A stretch of 64,000 nt of DNA, taken from Arthrobacter sp. C2 (lineage in GTDB: Bacteria; Actinomycetota; Actinomycetes; Actinomycetales; Micrococcaceae). The stretch spans positions 3,100,001 through 3,164,000 of the forward strand of contig CP042428.1 of assembly GCA_024207135.1 (NCBI GenBank), read 5' to 3'. Each line of letters begins with the position of its first letter. Position 1 is the stretch's first letter. Below, piece after piece: positions 30,704 through 39,902 of this stretch. Below the pieces are notes generated by a model. It did not search any database. It was not told the origin of the DNA and worked only from the letters and a program-made list of their open reading frames with translations. The position numbers and the translations under genes were made by a program.

Positions 30704-30811
30704 TTCGTGTTCGGCGGCGCCGTCCGCCCGCTTTCGCCACCGCGTGCCACCGTGCCTGTGATGCGGGAAACATGAGACGCTGGTCGCAAAGCCAATCACA
30801 AGGGAGTGCAC

Positions 30812-31621
30812 ATGGATTTCGGGACCTACCGGACTTTGCTCGTTGAACAGCGCGACGAGGCGCTGGTCGTGACCATCAACCAGCCGGCGTCGATGAACGC
30901 GCTGGCCGCCGCCGTGGTCGAGGACCTCCACGCGCTCACCGGCGTGCTGGCCGACCTCGGCACCGACGCCAACTGGCCGGTGCGCGGGATCATCATCACC
31001 GGGGCGGGGGAAAAGGCCTTCGTCGCCGGGGCCAACATCGTGGAAATGAACTTGATGGGCCCTCAGGAGGCGCTGGCCTACGGCAAGCGCATGCACGAGG
31101 TCACGTTGCGCCTCGAGGCCCTCCCGGTTCCCGTGATCGCCGCGGTCAACGGATTCGCCCTGGGTGGCGGCTGCGAACTGGCCATGGCCTGCGACTTCCT
31201 CTACGCCTCCGCCAACGCCAGCTTCGGCCAGCCCGAGGTCAACCTCGGCCTGGTGCCAGGCTTCGGCGGTTCGGTGCGCCTGCAGCAGCGCGTGGGCATC
31301 GGCATGGCCCGCGAGCTGATCTACACCGGCCGGCGCATCAAATCGGCCGAGGCGCTGCGCATCGGACTGGTCAACCGGATTCTGGAAGACAACGCGGCGC
31401 TGCTGGAGGCCGCCCTGGCCACGGTCGCCGAGATCGCCTCCAAGGCTCCAACCGCGGTGGCCAACGTGAAGCAAGCGATCAACGAGATCGCCGGGCTGGA
31501 CGTCGTCGCCGGGCTGGAGGCCGAGGCCCGCTCCTTCGTGAAGGCCTTTGCGACCGAGGATTCCGTGGTGGGGCGCGCGGCCTTCGTGGCCAAGTCCGCC
31601 CCCGAGTTCCCGGGCCGCTAA
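30812..31621 (+). CDS. Enoyl-CoA hydratase/isomerase (crotonase) family protein
   Basis: This 269-residue protein has the crotonase fold, with the CoA-binding segment AFVAGANIVEM, the oxyanion stretch FALGGGCELAMACD and FGQPEVNLGLVPGFGG. Glu residues at both usual catalytic positions are present (GGCELAMA and QPEVNLG), which fits an enoyl-CoA hydratase of fatty-acid oxidation, though the exact acyl chain cannot be read. AAGGGAG lies five bases before the ATG at 30812, so this start was preferred to a GTG two codons earlier. It overlaps the following alpha/beta hydrolase by one base (TAATG). Confidence 0.92.
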   Translation: MDFGTYRTLLVEQRDEALVVTINQPASMNALAAAVVEDLHALTGVLADLGTDANWPVRGIIITGAGEKAFVAGANIVEMNLMGPQEALAYGKRMHEVTLRLEALPVPVIAAVNGFALGGGCELAMACDFLYASANASFGQPEVNLGLVPGFGGSVRLQQRVGIGMARELIYTGRRIKSAEALRIGLVNRILEDNAALLEAALATVAEIASKAPTAVANVKQAINEIAGLDVVAGLEAEARSFVKAFATEDSVVGRAAFVAKSAPEFPGR

Positions 31622-32424
31622 TGCCGTTTACGGCCCCGCCGGCGCACCACGCCTACGGCCCGCACCCCAGCCAGTACGCCGAGCTGTGGCTCCCCGAAAC
31701 ACGCCTGCACCGGGTCATCGCCGTGATCATCCACGGCGGGTTCTGGCGGCAGGCCTACGGCGCGGAACTGGGCCGCCCGCTGGCCGCCGACCTGGCCGCG
31801 CGCGGCATCGTGTCCTGGAACCTGGAGTACCGGCGCACCGCCGGGGGCCAGGGCGGCTACCCGGAGACCTTCCACGATGTCGCGGCGGGACTCGATGCCC
31901 TTGATGCGGCGCTGGCCGCCGCCGGGATCCCGGACGGGCCGCGGATCGGGATCGGGCACTCGGCCGGAGGACACCTGGCGCTGTGGGCCGCGGGACGAAA
32001 CCTGCTGCCCCCCGGCGCCCCCGGGGCGTGCCCGCCGGAGGGCAGGACCCTTCAGGGCGTCGTCTCGCAGGCCGGGGTGCTGGACCTGCAGCTGGCCCAC
32101 GAACTGCACCTGAGCCACGGTGCCGCCGCCGAATTGATGGGCGCCACCCCGGAAGCCGCCCCGGGATCGTGGAAAAACGCGGATCCCGCGGCCCGGGCCC
32201 TGCCCGCGGTTCCGCTGGTGATGCTGCACGGGAGCAACGATGCGGACGTGCCGGTGGCCCTGGCCCGTTCCTTCGCCGCCCGCGCGCGCGCCGCAGGTGC
32301 CCCGGTGTCCTACCGGGAGCTGTCCGGGGACCACTACGGGCTGATCACCCCCGGGGACCCGGCCTGGGAAGCGAGCGTGGCGGCCCTGCTGGAACTCGGA
32401 GGGGCCCCCGCGCAACACCGCTGA
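31621..32424 (+). CDS. Alpha/beta hydrolase, HGGFW type (arylformamidase-like)
   Basis: This 267-residue alpha/beta hydrolase has the oxyanion motif HGGFW (residues about 38-42), the nucleophile elbow GHSAGG (Ser at about 120) and a C-terminal His in SGDHYGLITP, with Asp in HGSNDADVPV. The HGGxW motif is typical of kynurenine formamidases and related esterases, so formamide or ester hydrolysis is likely, but no tryptophan-degradation genes are nearby. The ATG overlaps the crotonase stop by one base, indicating translational coupling. Confidence 0.85.
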   Translation: MPFTAPPAHHAYGPHPSQYAELWLPETRLHRVIAVIIHGGFWRQAYGAELGRPLAADLAARGIVSWNLEYRRTAGGQGGYPETFHDVAAGLDALDAALAAAGIPDGPRIGIGHSAGGHLALWAAGRNLLPPGAPGACPPEGRTLQGVVSQAGVLDLQLAHELHLSHGAAAELMGATPEAAPGSWKNADPAARALPAVPLVMLHGSNDADVPVALARSFAARARAAGAPVSYRELSGDHYGLITPGDPAWEASVAALLELGGAPAQHR

Positions 32425-32527
32425 GGTGGCCGGCGGGACGGAGAGCCGCGGCACACGCTGCGCCGCCGTTGGCTACCGACCGGTATATTGAAGTCGACAC
32501 CCCCGAACCAAGGATGAGGAGCCCGAT

Positions 32528-33439
32528 GTGCTGACGGTCATAGGCGAGGCCCTGGTCGACGTGCTTTCCGGCGGGATCAGCGCGCCGCGCTCCTTCGTCG
32601 GCGGCAGCCCGCTGAACGTCGCCGTCGGCCTGGCCAAGCTGGGGCACCCCACCACCTTCATCGGACGCTGGGGCAAGGACGAGTACGGGGTGATGATCCA
32701 GCAGTCGCTGGCCGCCAACGACGTGCGCTACATCTGCGGTCCCGACGACGCCCCGACCTCCACCGCGCGCGGGATCCTGGATCCCGTGGGCGCCGCCAGC
32801 TACACCTTCGACATGCACTGGGACCTGCCCGAGCTGCCCGCCGACACCCCGGCGCTGGCCGAGGCCCGGGCCGTGCACACCGGTTCGCTGGCCACGCTCG
32901 TGGAACCGGGCGCCTCCAAGGTGCGCAAGCTCATCGAGGCCGCCCGCCCGCACGCCACGATCTCCTACGACCCCAACATCCGCCCCTCGCTGGTCACCGA
33001 CCATGCCAAGGCGGTGGCCGACGTCGAACGCTTCGTCGCGCTGGCCGACGTGGTCCGGGCCTCGGATTCGGACCTCGAGTGGCTCTACCCGCACCGCAGC
33101 GTCGAGGACACCGCCGCCGCCTGGCTGGACCTGGGCCCGGCGCTGGTCATCGCGACCTACGGTTCCGGCGGCCCCTGGGGGCTGGTGAAGGCCGGCACGG
33201 CGCGCACCGCCGCACCGGTGGTGGATGTCGCGGACACCGTGGGCGCCGGGGACTCGTTCATCTCCGCGATGATCTCCGCCCTGGAGTCCCGTGGGCTGCT
33301 GGGCAGCGAACGGCGCGAGCACCTGCACGCGCTGGACACCGGAACGCTCACCGAGATCCTGGACTATGCCGCCCGCGCGGCGGCGATCACCGTCTCGCGG
33401 CCCGGCGCAAACCCGCCGACCCGGCAAGAAATTTCCTGA
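32528..33439 (+). CDS. PfkB-family carbohydrate kinase (fructokinase-like)
   Basis: This 303-residue kinase transfers phosphate from ATP to a sugar or sugar-like hydroxyl. It has the N-terminal PfkB signature GGSPLNVAVGLAKLG and the C-terminal DTVGAGDSF with catalytic Asp242. The pattern is closest to fructokinases of the ribokinase family. Start is GTG at 32528, 13 nt after AAGGATGAGGAG-like purines. It is followed by a HAD phosphatase gene (29 bp) and a GDPD gene (53 bp), probably in one operon. The substrate is not certain. Confidence 0.9.
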   Translation: MLTVIGEALVDVLSGGISAPRSFVGGSPLNVAVGLAKLGHPTTFIGRWGKDEYGVMIQQSLAANDVRYICGPDDAPTSTARGILDPVGAASYTFDMHWDLPELPADTPALAEARAVHTGSLATLVEPGASKVRKLIEAARPHATISYDPNIRPSLVTDHAKAVADVERFVALADVVRASDSDLEWLYPHRSVEDTAAAWLDLGPALVIATYGSGGPWGLVKAGTARTAAPVVDVADTVGAGDSFISAMISALESRGLLGSERREHLHALDTGTLTEILDYAARAAAITVSRPGANPPTRQEIS

Positions 33440-33467
33440 GCACAGAGGCATGTGGGGGCAAACGGAC

Positions 33468-34292
33468 ATGGATGTGCGGCTGGTCGCCAGCGACCTGGAC
33501 GGAACCATCATCCGCGCGGACGGGACCATTTCCGCCCGCACCATCGAGGCGTTCCGCCGCGCCCGCGAGTCCGGGATGCACATCGTCTTCGTCACCGGCC
33601 GGCCGATGCGCTGGCTGGACCCGGTGCGCCGGGCCTTCGGCCACCTGGGCACCGTGATCTGCTCCAACGGCGCGGTGCTCTACGACCTGGAATCCGAGTC
33701 CCTGATCTCCGCGGCGACCATCGAACCCGCGGCGCTGCTCGAGGTCCGCGACATCATCCTGCACGCCGAGCCCACGGCCACCTTCGCGGCGGAAACCACC
33801 CGCGGACTGCACCTGGGGGCCGGATTCGCCGAACCCGGGGACACCGAACGCCTCGGGGAAATCCGGGCGCTGGACCTGGGCTCGGCGGACCTGCAGGAGG
33901 CGGGCGTGGTGAAGTTCCTGGCCAAGTCCCGCACCCGGGACTCCGACGCCTTCATGGCCGCGGTCGCCGGGCCCCTGGCGCACCTGGTCTCGGTGACACA
34001 CTCCGCCTTCGATGTCGCGCTGCTGGAAATGGCGCACGTGGACGTGGACAAGTCCGTGGCGCTGGAAGCCTATGCGGCCGCGCTGGGGATCGGCGCCGAC
34101 GAGGTCGTCGCGTTCGGGGACATGCCCAACGACCTGCGGATGCTCTCCTGGGCCGGGCACGGATACGCCATGGCCTCCGGGCACCCGAGCGCGCTCCTGG
34201 CCGCCGCCAACCTGGCCCCGGGCGTCGAGGACGACGGGGTGGCCCGCATCCTGGAGGACATCCTGACCGGACGCACACCGGAAACACGCTAG
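33468..34292 (+). CDS. HAD-superfamily Cof-type phosphatase
   Basis: This 274-residue enzyme has motif I DLDGTIIRADG, motif II in FVTGRP, a C2B cap, motif III Lys in VVKFLAK and motif IV GDMPNDLRML. This is the Cof/YidA layout that dephosphorylates sugar phosphates or flavin/PLP-type compounds. ATG at 33468 was chosen: GGGGG lies 9 nt upstream, and the protein then begins MDVRLVASDLDGT. A Met six codons earlier has an SD placed too close. It lies between a sugar kinase and a GDPD gene. Confidence 0.9.
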   Translation: MDVRLVASDLDGTIIRADGTISARTIEAFRRARESGMHIVFVTGRPMRWLDPVRRAFGHLGTVICSNGAVLYDLESESLISAATIEPAALLEVRDIILHAEPTATFAAETTRGLHLGAGFAEPGDTERLGEIRALDLGSADLQEAGVVKFLAKSRTRDSDAFMAAVAGPLAHLVSVTHSAFDVALLEMAHVDVDKSVALEAYAAALGIGADEVVAFGDMPNDLRMLSWAGHGYAMASGHPSALLAAANLAPGVEDDGVARILEDILTGRTPETR

Positions 34293-34345
34293 GCACACAT
34301 CAACCAGGCCCGTTCCTGCGGGCGGAACCGACGGGGAAGCACACC

Positions 34346-35173
34346 ATGATCGAGGCACCACGGGCCGGGACCGCACCGTACCTGCGCAACACCGCAGGCT
34401 CGCCGCTGGCCGGCTCCGCGCTGGCGTTCTCCCACCGCGGGTTCGCGCCGAACGGCGAGGAAAACACCCTCAAGGCCTTCGGTGCCGCCGTGGAGCTGGG
34501 CTTCGGCTACCTGGAGACCGACGTGCGCGCCAGCAAGGACGGGGTGCTGATGGTGTTCCACGACGAGGACCTGCGCCGGCTGGCCGGGGACAACCGCAAG
34601 GTCTCCGAATGCACCGCGGCCGAACTGGCACGGCTGCGCGTGGCGGGGGAACCGATTCCCACCTTCGACCAGCTGCTGGAGGGCTTCGGGCACGCGCACT
34701 TCAACGTCGACGTGAAGGATCCGGCCTCCGCGGACCTGCTGGCCCGCGCGATCCGGCGGCACGGGGCCGGAGACCGGGTGCTGGTGGCCTCGTTCAACGG
34801 GCGGCGCCGCAGGATGGTGCAGCGGCTGCTGGCCGCCTCCGGGGGCCCGGTGGCTGCCAGCCCCGGGGTGCTGGGGGTCGGTGCGGCGGCGCTGCTGGGT
34901 CCACTCGTCCAGCTGCCGCGTTCCTGGTTCCGCAATGTCGCGGCCCTGCAGGTCCCCGAGCGGCAGGGGGCCCTGAGGGTGGTGGGCCCGAATTTCATCC
35001 GCCATGCCCACGCCGCCGGACTGCAGGTCCACGTGTGGGTGGTCAACGAGGAAGCGGACATGCACCGGCTGCTGGAGATGGGCGTGGACGGGATCATGAG
35101 CGACAACGCCGACGTCCTGGCCCGGGTCATGGCCGTCCGCGGGATCTGGCCGCAGGACCGCCCGGCCGGCTGA
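34346..35173 (+). CDS. Glycerophosphodiester phosphodiesterase family protein
   Basis: GDPDs hydrolyse glycerophosphodiesters to glycerol-3-phosphate and an alcohol. This 275-residue TIM-barrel protein has catalytic HRGFAPNGEENT (His at about residue 33), Glu and Asp in YLETDVRASKDG, and FHDEDLRRL, then the later NVDVKD. All key GDPD residues are present. There is no signal peptide, so it is cytosolic, as is usual for the UgpQ-like group. GGGGAAG precedes the ATG. It is the last gene of the kinase-phosphatase-GDPD row and converges on the next gene after 27 bp. Confidence 0.92.
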   Translation: MIEAPRAGTAPYLRNTAGSPLAGSALAFSHRGFAPNGEENTLKAFGAAVELGFGYLETDVRASKDGVLMVFHDEDLRRLAGDNRKVSECTAAELARLRVAGEPIPTFDQLLEGFGHAHFNVDVKDPASADLLARAIRRHGAGDRVLVASFNGRRRRMVQRLLAASGGPVAASPGVLGVGAAALLGPLVQLPRSWFRNVAALQVPERQGALRVVGPNFIRHAHAAGLQVHVWVVNEEADMHRLLEMGVDGIMSDNADVLARVMAVRGIWPQDRPAG

Positions 35174-35200
35174 AACCGCGCCGGCCGGCAACCCCGCGGC

Positions 35201-36202
35201 TCAGGCCGTGGTGGCCGCCAGCGAGGCCAGCGGTTCGAGCACCTTCGGCGCCCAGCGCTGCAGGGCCGGTTCGTCGGCCTCGGCCAGCAATTGCAGCCAG
35301 GTCTCGTGGGTGTGCAGCGGGGAGATCCGCAGGGCCGGGGCCACCAGGGCGTAGAGCTCGTCCGGGGACCCGTAGTCGTCCCACGCGGCAAGGTACGCGC
35401 CGATGGCGGCGATGATCCGCGGGTCGTCGGCCGGGGCCCGGAAATCGATCCGCATCCGTTCGATGGGGCGGGCCAGCGAGGCGAAGGGGTGTGCCCAGTG
35501 CGCATCGCCGAGGTTCAGGATCCGCGGTGCGGAGGTCTCGTCGGTGGGGGCGAAAACCCGGCGGCGGTCGAAGGAGCCGTGCTCCAGGCTCAGCGGGATC
35601 GGGCCGGCGATGAGCTGCGCGCAAGCTTCTTCGATGTCCTTGAGCGCTGCGAAGGCGTGGTCGGCGTCGCGGGCCGGGATGCCCAGCGGGTGTTCCGCGG
35701 GCAGCGAGGCATGCAGGGTGAGGGCGTTGTTGAACTCCTCGGGGATCCATGCGGGATCCAGGATCTGCAGGCCGGCGTCGAACAGGGCCTCCTCGCTGGG
35801 CACGAGCTCGCGCTGCAGCCCGCCGAGGGCGCCGAGCGCGCGGGCCCACAGCTCAGGGGTCGTGGCCAGCTCGTCGAGGGTTGCGCCGTAGTCGGGGGAC
35901 AGCATCCAGCCGCGGTCCGGGTCGATCGCCAGCGGCATGACCAACCGGTCCGGGACCAGGGACGCGGCGGCGGCGGTCAACGGAGGCTCGAACAGCTGCC
36001 CGGGCGCCACGGCCTTGAAGAACAGCATCCCGGCGTCGGTGGGCACCCGCAGGTGCGTCGCGCGGATCGATGAAGATGCGTCTTGAAGTGCATCTATACG
36101 CTTGATGGAATATGCCTCGCAGGCCATGTCCACCCAAGAGAGCACCTCGGCGCGCCAACCGTCTTCCGTCCAAGTCTTAATCCACTGAGCCACGTGTTCC
36201 AT
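35201..36202 (-). CDS. Phosphotransferase (APH-fold) family protein
   Basis: This 333-residue protein has the aminoglycoside-phosphotransferase/choline-kinase fold. The N-lobe has FFKAVAP with a candidate ATP-binding Lys, and the C-lobe has LSLEHGSFDRRRVF in place of the usual HGDLHxxN loop and LNLGDAHWAHPFASL in place of the DWE-type metal site. The catalytic loop Asp of HGD is replaced by Ser, although an Asp follows two residues later, so activity is uncertain. Such proteins often phosphorylate small metabolites. No resistance role is implied. It stands alone between the GDPD gene and the ABC permeases. Confidence 0.7.
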   Translation of the reverse strand: MEHVAQWIKTWTEDGWRAEVLSWVDMACEAYSIKRIDALQDASSSIRATHLRVPTDAGMLFFKAVAPGQLFEPPLTAAAASLVPDRLVMPLAIDPDRGWMLSPDYGATLDELATTPELWARALGALGGLQRELVPSEEALFDAGLQILDPAWIPEEFNNALTLHASLPAEHPLGIPARDADHAFAALKDIEEACAQLIAGPIPLSLEHGSFDRRRVFAPTDETSAPRILNLGDAHWAHPFASLARPIERMRIDFRAPADDPRIIAAIGAYLAAWDDYGSPDELYALVAPALRISPLHTHETWLQLLAEADEPALQRWAPKVLEPLASLAATTA

Positions 36203-36265
36203 GGTAGCCAGTGAATCGTCGGCTTTGCTGGGAGAGGGTCCCGGCGCACGTTGCGCGGGGCCTGC

Positions 36266-37219
36266 CTACCCCTTGGCGGAGCCGGCCATCAGCCCGCGCA
36301 CGAAGTAGCGCTGCAGCGCGAAGAACACGGCCAGCGGCACGATCATGGCCACAAACGCCCCGGCGGTGAGCAGGTGCCAGTCCTGCCCGCGGCTTCCGGT
36401 GATCTCCGCCAGGAGCTTGGTGATCGGGGCGACCGCGCCGTCGGCGAAGATCAACGCGACCAAAAGGTCGTTCCACACCCAGAGGAACTGGAAGATCGAG
36501 AACGCGGCGATCGCCGGGGCCGTGAGCGGAAGCACGATCCGGAAGAAGATCTGCCCGTGGCTGGCCCCGTCGACCCGGGCCGCCTCGATGATCTCGTTGG
36601 GGATCTCGGCAATGAAGTTGTGCAGCAGGAAGATCGCCAGCGGCAGCGCGAAGATGGTGTGCGCGATCCACACCTGCGCGTAGCCGGCCTGCCCGAACGC
36701 GCCGATGACCGGGACCCCGAAGAGCTCCCCGGCGGCAAAGAGCCGCAGCAGCGGCACCAGCGCCATCTGGATGGGCACGATCTGCAGCGCGAAGACCAGC
36801 ACGAAGAGCAGGTCCTTGCCCGGGAAGCGCATCCAGGCGAAGGCGTAGGCGGCCATGGTGGCCAGCACCAGCGGGATCACGGTGGCCGGCAGGGTGATCG
36901 CGATCGAGTTGATGAACGACCCGGCCATGGTCAGCTGCGAGTTTCCGGCCTGCAGCACGGCGGCGTAGTTGTCGGTGGTGAAACCCCAGTTCTGGAACAG
37001 GGTCCACCAGCCGGTGGTGCGCACCTGCTGCGCCGGGCGGAACGAGGAGACCAGCAGCCCGATGGTCGGGACGGTCCACAGCGCGGCAATGAGCAGGGCC
37101 GCAAGGGTGGCCCAGCGGTTGGTCAGCCGGGTCTTGGCCAGCGAGGCGGCCGGGCGGCCGCGCCGCACCCCGGGATCGGTTGCCGCGGGGGCCTCTTCGG
37201 TTCTGGCGAGCGTGGACAT
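36266..37219 (-). CDS. Sugar ABC transporter permease (MalG-like)
   Basis: This 317-residue inner-membrane permease belongs to the carbohydrate uptake CUT1 family. It has six helices and the cytoplasmic EAA loop EAARVDGASHGQIFFRIVLP, which docks the ATPase. It carries an N-terminal tail of about 35 residues before the first helix. It overlaps the upstream permease by one base (TGATG). No ATPase gene is found in the cluster, so a shared MsmK/MalK-type ATPase elsewhere must power it, as is common in actinobacteria. A disaccharide substrate is suggested by the divergent GH65 phosphorylase. Confidence 0.93.
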   Translation of the reverse strand: MSTLARTEEAPAATDPGVRRGRPAASLAKTRLTNRWATLAALLIAALWTVPTIGLLVSSFRPAQQVRTTGWWTLFQNWGFTTDNYAAVLQAGNSQLTMAGSFINSIAITLPATVIPLVLATMAAYAFAWMRFPGKDLLFVLVFALQIVPIQMALVPLLRLFAAGELFGVPVIGAFGQAGYAQVWIAHTIFALPLAIFLLHNFIAEIPNEIIEAARVDGASHGQIFFRIVLPLTAPAIAAFSIFQFLWVWNDLLVALIFADGAVAPITKLLAEITGSRGQDWHLLTAGAFVAMIVPLAVFFALQRYFVRGLMAGSAKG

Positions 37220-38352
37220 CAGCGCATCTCCCTTTGCATCTTGATCTGCCGGGCGTTGTAGATGACGATGGGCATCACCATGAGGAAGAGGATCACGGCG
37301 AACGCCGCGGAGCGCCCGGCCTCGAAGTTGCGGAACTGGGTGTACATCTCGTTGGCGATCACCGAGGTGTCGTTGGCGCCGGCGGTCATGGTGCGCACTA
37401 TGTCGAAGACCTTCAGCGAGGCGATCGAGATGGTGGTCAGCACGACGACCAGCGAGGAGCGGATGCCCGGCAGCGTCACGTTGGCGAAGCGCTGCCAGCC
37501 GTTGGCCCCGTCAAGCTCGGCCGCCTCCAGCTGCTCGAGCGGCACCGCCTTGATCGCCGCGGAAAGGATCACCATCGCGAACCCGGTCTGCACCCAGATC
37601 AGCACGGCGATCAGCGCCACGGTGTTCCATGGGGATTCCTGCAGGAACTGCACCGGTTCCCCGCCGGCCCAGACGATCACCTGGTTCAGCAGGCCGATCT
37701 GCTCCGAGTCCGCGGGCCGCGCGGTGTAGACGAAGCGCCAGATGATCGAGGCGCCCACGAAGGAGATCGCCATCGGCATGAACACCAGGATCTTGAAGAA
37801 CTTCTCCCCGCGGGACTTGTCGATGAACACCGCGTAGGCCAACCCGGCAATCGTGGACACCGCCGGGGCGATGAGCACCCACAAGATGGTGTTCAGCACC
37901 GTGCGGATGCCCGCGGGCTGGGTGAAGATCCAGATGAAGTTCTCCAGCCCCACGAATTCGGTGCCGCGGGAGTTCATGAAGGACTGCACGGTGGTCTGGA
38001 TCGTGGGGATGACCAGTCCGGCCGCCAGCAGCAGCAGCGCGGGGGAGAGGAAGCCCACCAGCGCGAAGATGTACCCCGCCCCGTGCCGCGAGCGGTAGTC
38101 GAGCCAGAAGAGCAGCAAGCCCAGGAAGCCGGCGGCGACGATGGCCCAGGTGTAGGAATCCAGGATCGCGACCATCAGCAGCGGGAACAGGACGCAGGCG
38201 ACGGCGCGGATGATCGTGAACCTGCGCCCGCGCCGCGGGGCCAGCTCGATGAGGAAGAGCAGCAGGAGCACCACGGCGCAGAACACCCCGATGATGATCG
38301 GGATCTGCGCCAGGGTGGGCAGCGTGCTGAGCCATTGCAGGAAGTTTGTCAT
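37219..38352 (-). CDS. Sugar ABC transporter permease (MalF-like)
   Basis: This 377-residue permease is the partner of the MalG-like protein. It has three or more extra N-terminal helices (about residues 15-95), then the six-helix CUT1 core with the EAA loop EAAELDGANGWQRFANVTLP. The extra helices resemble those of the AglF/GanP-like long subunits. It follows the binding-protein gene with a 209-bp gap that holds a strong hairpin, which would lower its expression relative to the binding protein. TGATG joins it to the next permease. Confidence 0.92.
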   Translation of the reverse strand: MTNFLQWLSTLPTLAQIPIIIGVFCAVVLLLLFLIELAPRRGRRFTIIRAVACVLFPLLMVAILDSYTWAIVAAGFLGLLLFWLDYRSRHGAGYIFALVGFLSPALLLLAAGLVIPTIQTTVQSFMNSRGTEFVGLENFIWIFTQPAGIRTVLNTILWVLIAPAVSTIAGLAYAVFIDKSRGEKFFKILVFMPMAISFVGASIIWRFVYTARPADSEQIGLLNQVIVWAGGEPVQFLQESPWNTVALIAVLIWVQTGFAMVILSAAIKAVPLEQLEAAELDGANGWQRFANVTLPGIRSSLVVVLTTISIASLKVFDIVRTMTAGANDTSVIANEMYTQFRNFEAGRSAAFAVILFLMVMPIVIYNARQIKMQREMR

Positions 38353-38451
38353 GATGCGTCGGTGCCGGCCTTTCGAGGTGGCTGCCCGAGGTGCCCCGCG
38401 GTGGCGGGGTCACCTGCGCGCGATCCGGAGGCAATGCTGGAAGAGGCGTGC

Positions 38452-38475
38452 GGCCCGGGCATCGATGCCCGGGCC
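38452..38475 (-). promoter_or_regulatory. Intercistronic hairpin between binding protein and permease genes
   Basis: A 24-bp perfect palindrome (arms GGCCCGGGCATC and GATGCCCGGGCC) lies about 87 nt after the binding-protein stop. It has no T run, so it is probably a stabiliser of the upstream mRNA or an attenuator and not a full terminator. Confidence 0.6.
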
Positions 38476-38561
38476 GGGAAACCGGGTGGGGTGGTGCGCC
38501 GGCGGGTCCGGGCAGTCGGGATGACCGCTCCGGACCCGACGGGCGCGGGTGCCGCGAGGCC

Positions 38562-39902
38562 CTAGGACGAGGGCCAGCCGGCCTCGATCGCCTTGAGCAC
38601 CGTCTCGGAATCCGAGCCGTTGATCCAGTCGATCATGCCCTTCCAGAAGGTGCCGGCCCCGACGGAACCGGGCATCAGGTCGGAGGCGTCGAAGCGGAAC
38701 GTCGTCGCCGGGTCCTGCAGGATCTTCACGGCCTCCTGCAGCAGCGGGTCGGACGCGTTGGCCGGGTCCAGGCCCTTGTTGGCCGAAAGCACCCCGCCGA
38801 GCTTCACGCGGGAGTTGGCCCACTCGGCGCTGGAGAGGTACTCCTGCACCTTCACCACCGACGGGTCGTCGCTGAAGGCTCCGACGATCTCGCCGCCGCC
38901 GGTGACCGAGTTGCCGGCCCCGTCCATCGACGGGGTCACGAAGCCCCACAGATCGGCGTCCGGGCCGACGGTGCCGCCGGCCTCGGTGACGAACCCGCTG
39001 AAGAACGACGCCTGGTGGTGCAGCGAGCAGTCGCCCTTGACCAGGACGTCGGCCACCGCACCGAACTCGGTGGCGTTGATGGAGGCCACGTCGCCGTAGC
39101 CGGCGTTGACGTACTTCGGGTTCTTCAGGATCTTTCCGACCTCATCGAGCGCGGACTTGATCTGCGGGTCGGTGAACTTCACCTCGTTGGCGACCCACTG
39201 GTCGTAGACGTCCTTCCCGGACTGGCGCAGCACCAGGTCCTCGACCCAGTCGGTGCCCGGCCAGCCGGTGGCGTCCCCGGAGCCGAAGCCGGCGCACCAG
39301 GGGGCCTTGCCCTTGTCTTTCTCGATCTGCGCGGTCAGGTCCAGCAGCCCCTGCCAGGTGGTGGGGACCTCGTAGCCCTTGTCCTTGAACTCGGAGGGCG
39401 AATACCAGATCCAGCCCTTGACGCTGGCCATCAGCGGGGCCCCGTACAGGGTGCCGTCCACGGTGCCGTACTTGGCCCAGTCCTCGGACCAGCCGGAGGC
39501 GACATTGGCCTTGACGCCCTCGGGCGCCGGCTTGAGGAACCCGCGGGTGGCCAGGTCCCCCAGCAGCCCCGGCTGCGGGAAGATCGCCAGGTCCGGGGCG
39601 TTGCCGCCCTGGGCACGCACGGCGATCTGGGTCTCGAATTCCTTGGAGGACTCGTACTTGATCTTGATGTTGTTTTCCTTGGACCAGTCGGCCCAGGACT
39701 GCTCCAGCAACTTGGCCTCGGCGTCGGCGATGGTGCCGTACAAGGTGACCTCCGACTTGCCCGTCGCCGCACCGGATTCGGTGCTGGCGGCGCTGGTTTC
39801 CGGGGCGCCCGGTCCCCCGCCGCAGGCGGTGAGCACCAAGGCTGCAACCCCCAGGCCCGCCAGCGAGGCATACGCCTTTCCCCGTCGTGATGTTTTCATC
39901 AT
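38562..39902 (-). CDS. Sugar ABC transporter substrate-binding lipoprotein
   Basis: This 446-residue extracellular lipoprotein delivers the sugar to the permeases. Its signal peptide ends in the lipobox LVLTACGGG, with Cys at about residue 27, followed by a Ser/Thr/Ala-rich linker and a family 1 solute-binding fold. Trp and Tyr residues around GWIWYSPSEF and TGWPGTDWVED may stack on sugar rings. It is the first gene of the transport operon and diverges from the GH65 fusion across 504 bp. A second Met (codon 2) may be the true start. The pairing suggests an alpha-linked disaccharide such as trehalose, kojibiose or maltose, which is inference. Confidence 0.93.
   Translation of the reverse strand: MMKTSRRGKAYASLAGLGVAALVLTACGGGPGAPETSAASTESGAATGKSEVTLYGTIADAEAKLLEQSWADWSKENNIKIKYESSKEFETQIAVRAQGGNAPDLAIFPQPGLLGDLATRGFLKPAPEGVKANVASGWSEDWAKYGTVDGTLYGAPLMASVKGWIWYSPSEFKDKGYEVPTTWQGLLDLTAQIEKDKGKAPWCAGFGSGDATGWPGTDWVEDLVLRQSGKDVYDQWVANEVKFTDPQIKSALDEVGKILKNPKYVNAGYGDVASINATEFGAVADVLVKGDCSLHHQASFFSGFVTEAGGTVGPDADLWGFVTPSMDGAGNSVTGGGEIVGAFSDDPSVVKVQEYLSSAEWANSRVKLGGVLSANKGLDPANASDPLLQEAVKILQDPATTFRFDASDLMPGSVGAGTFWKGMIDWINGSDSETVLKAIEAGWPSS

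Noticed and set aside
35201-36202. The APH-fold protein as an aminoglycoside resistance gene
   Set aside because: The catalytic loop differs from resistance enzymes, and the surroundings are ordinary metabolic genes with no mobile element.
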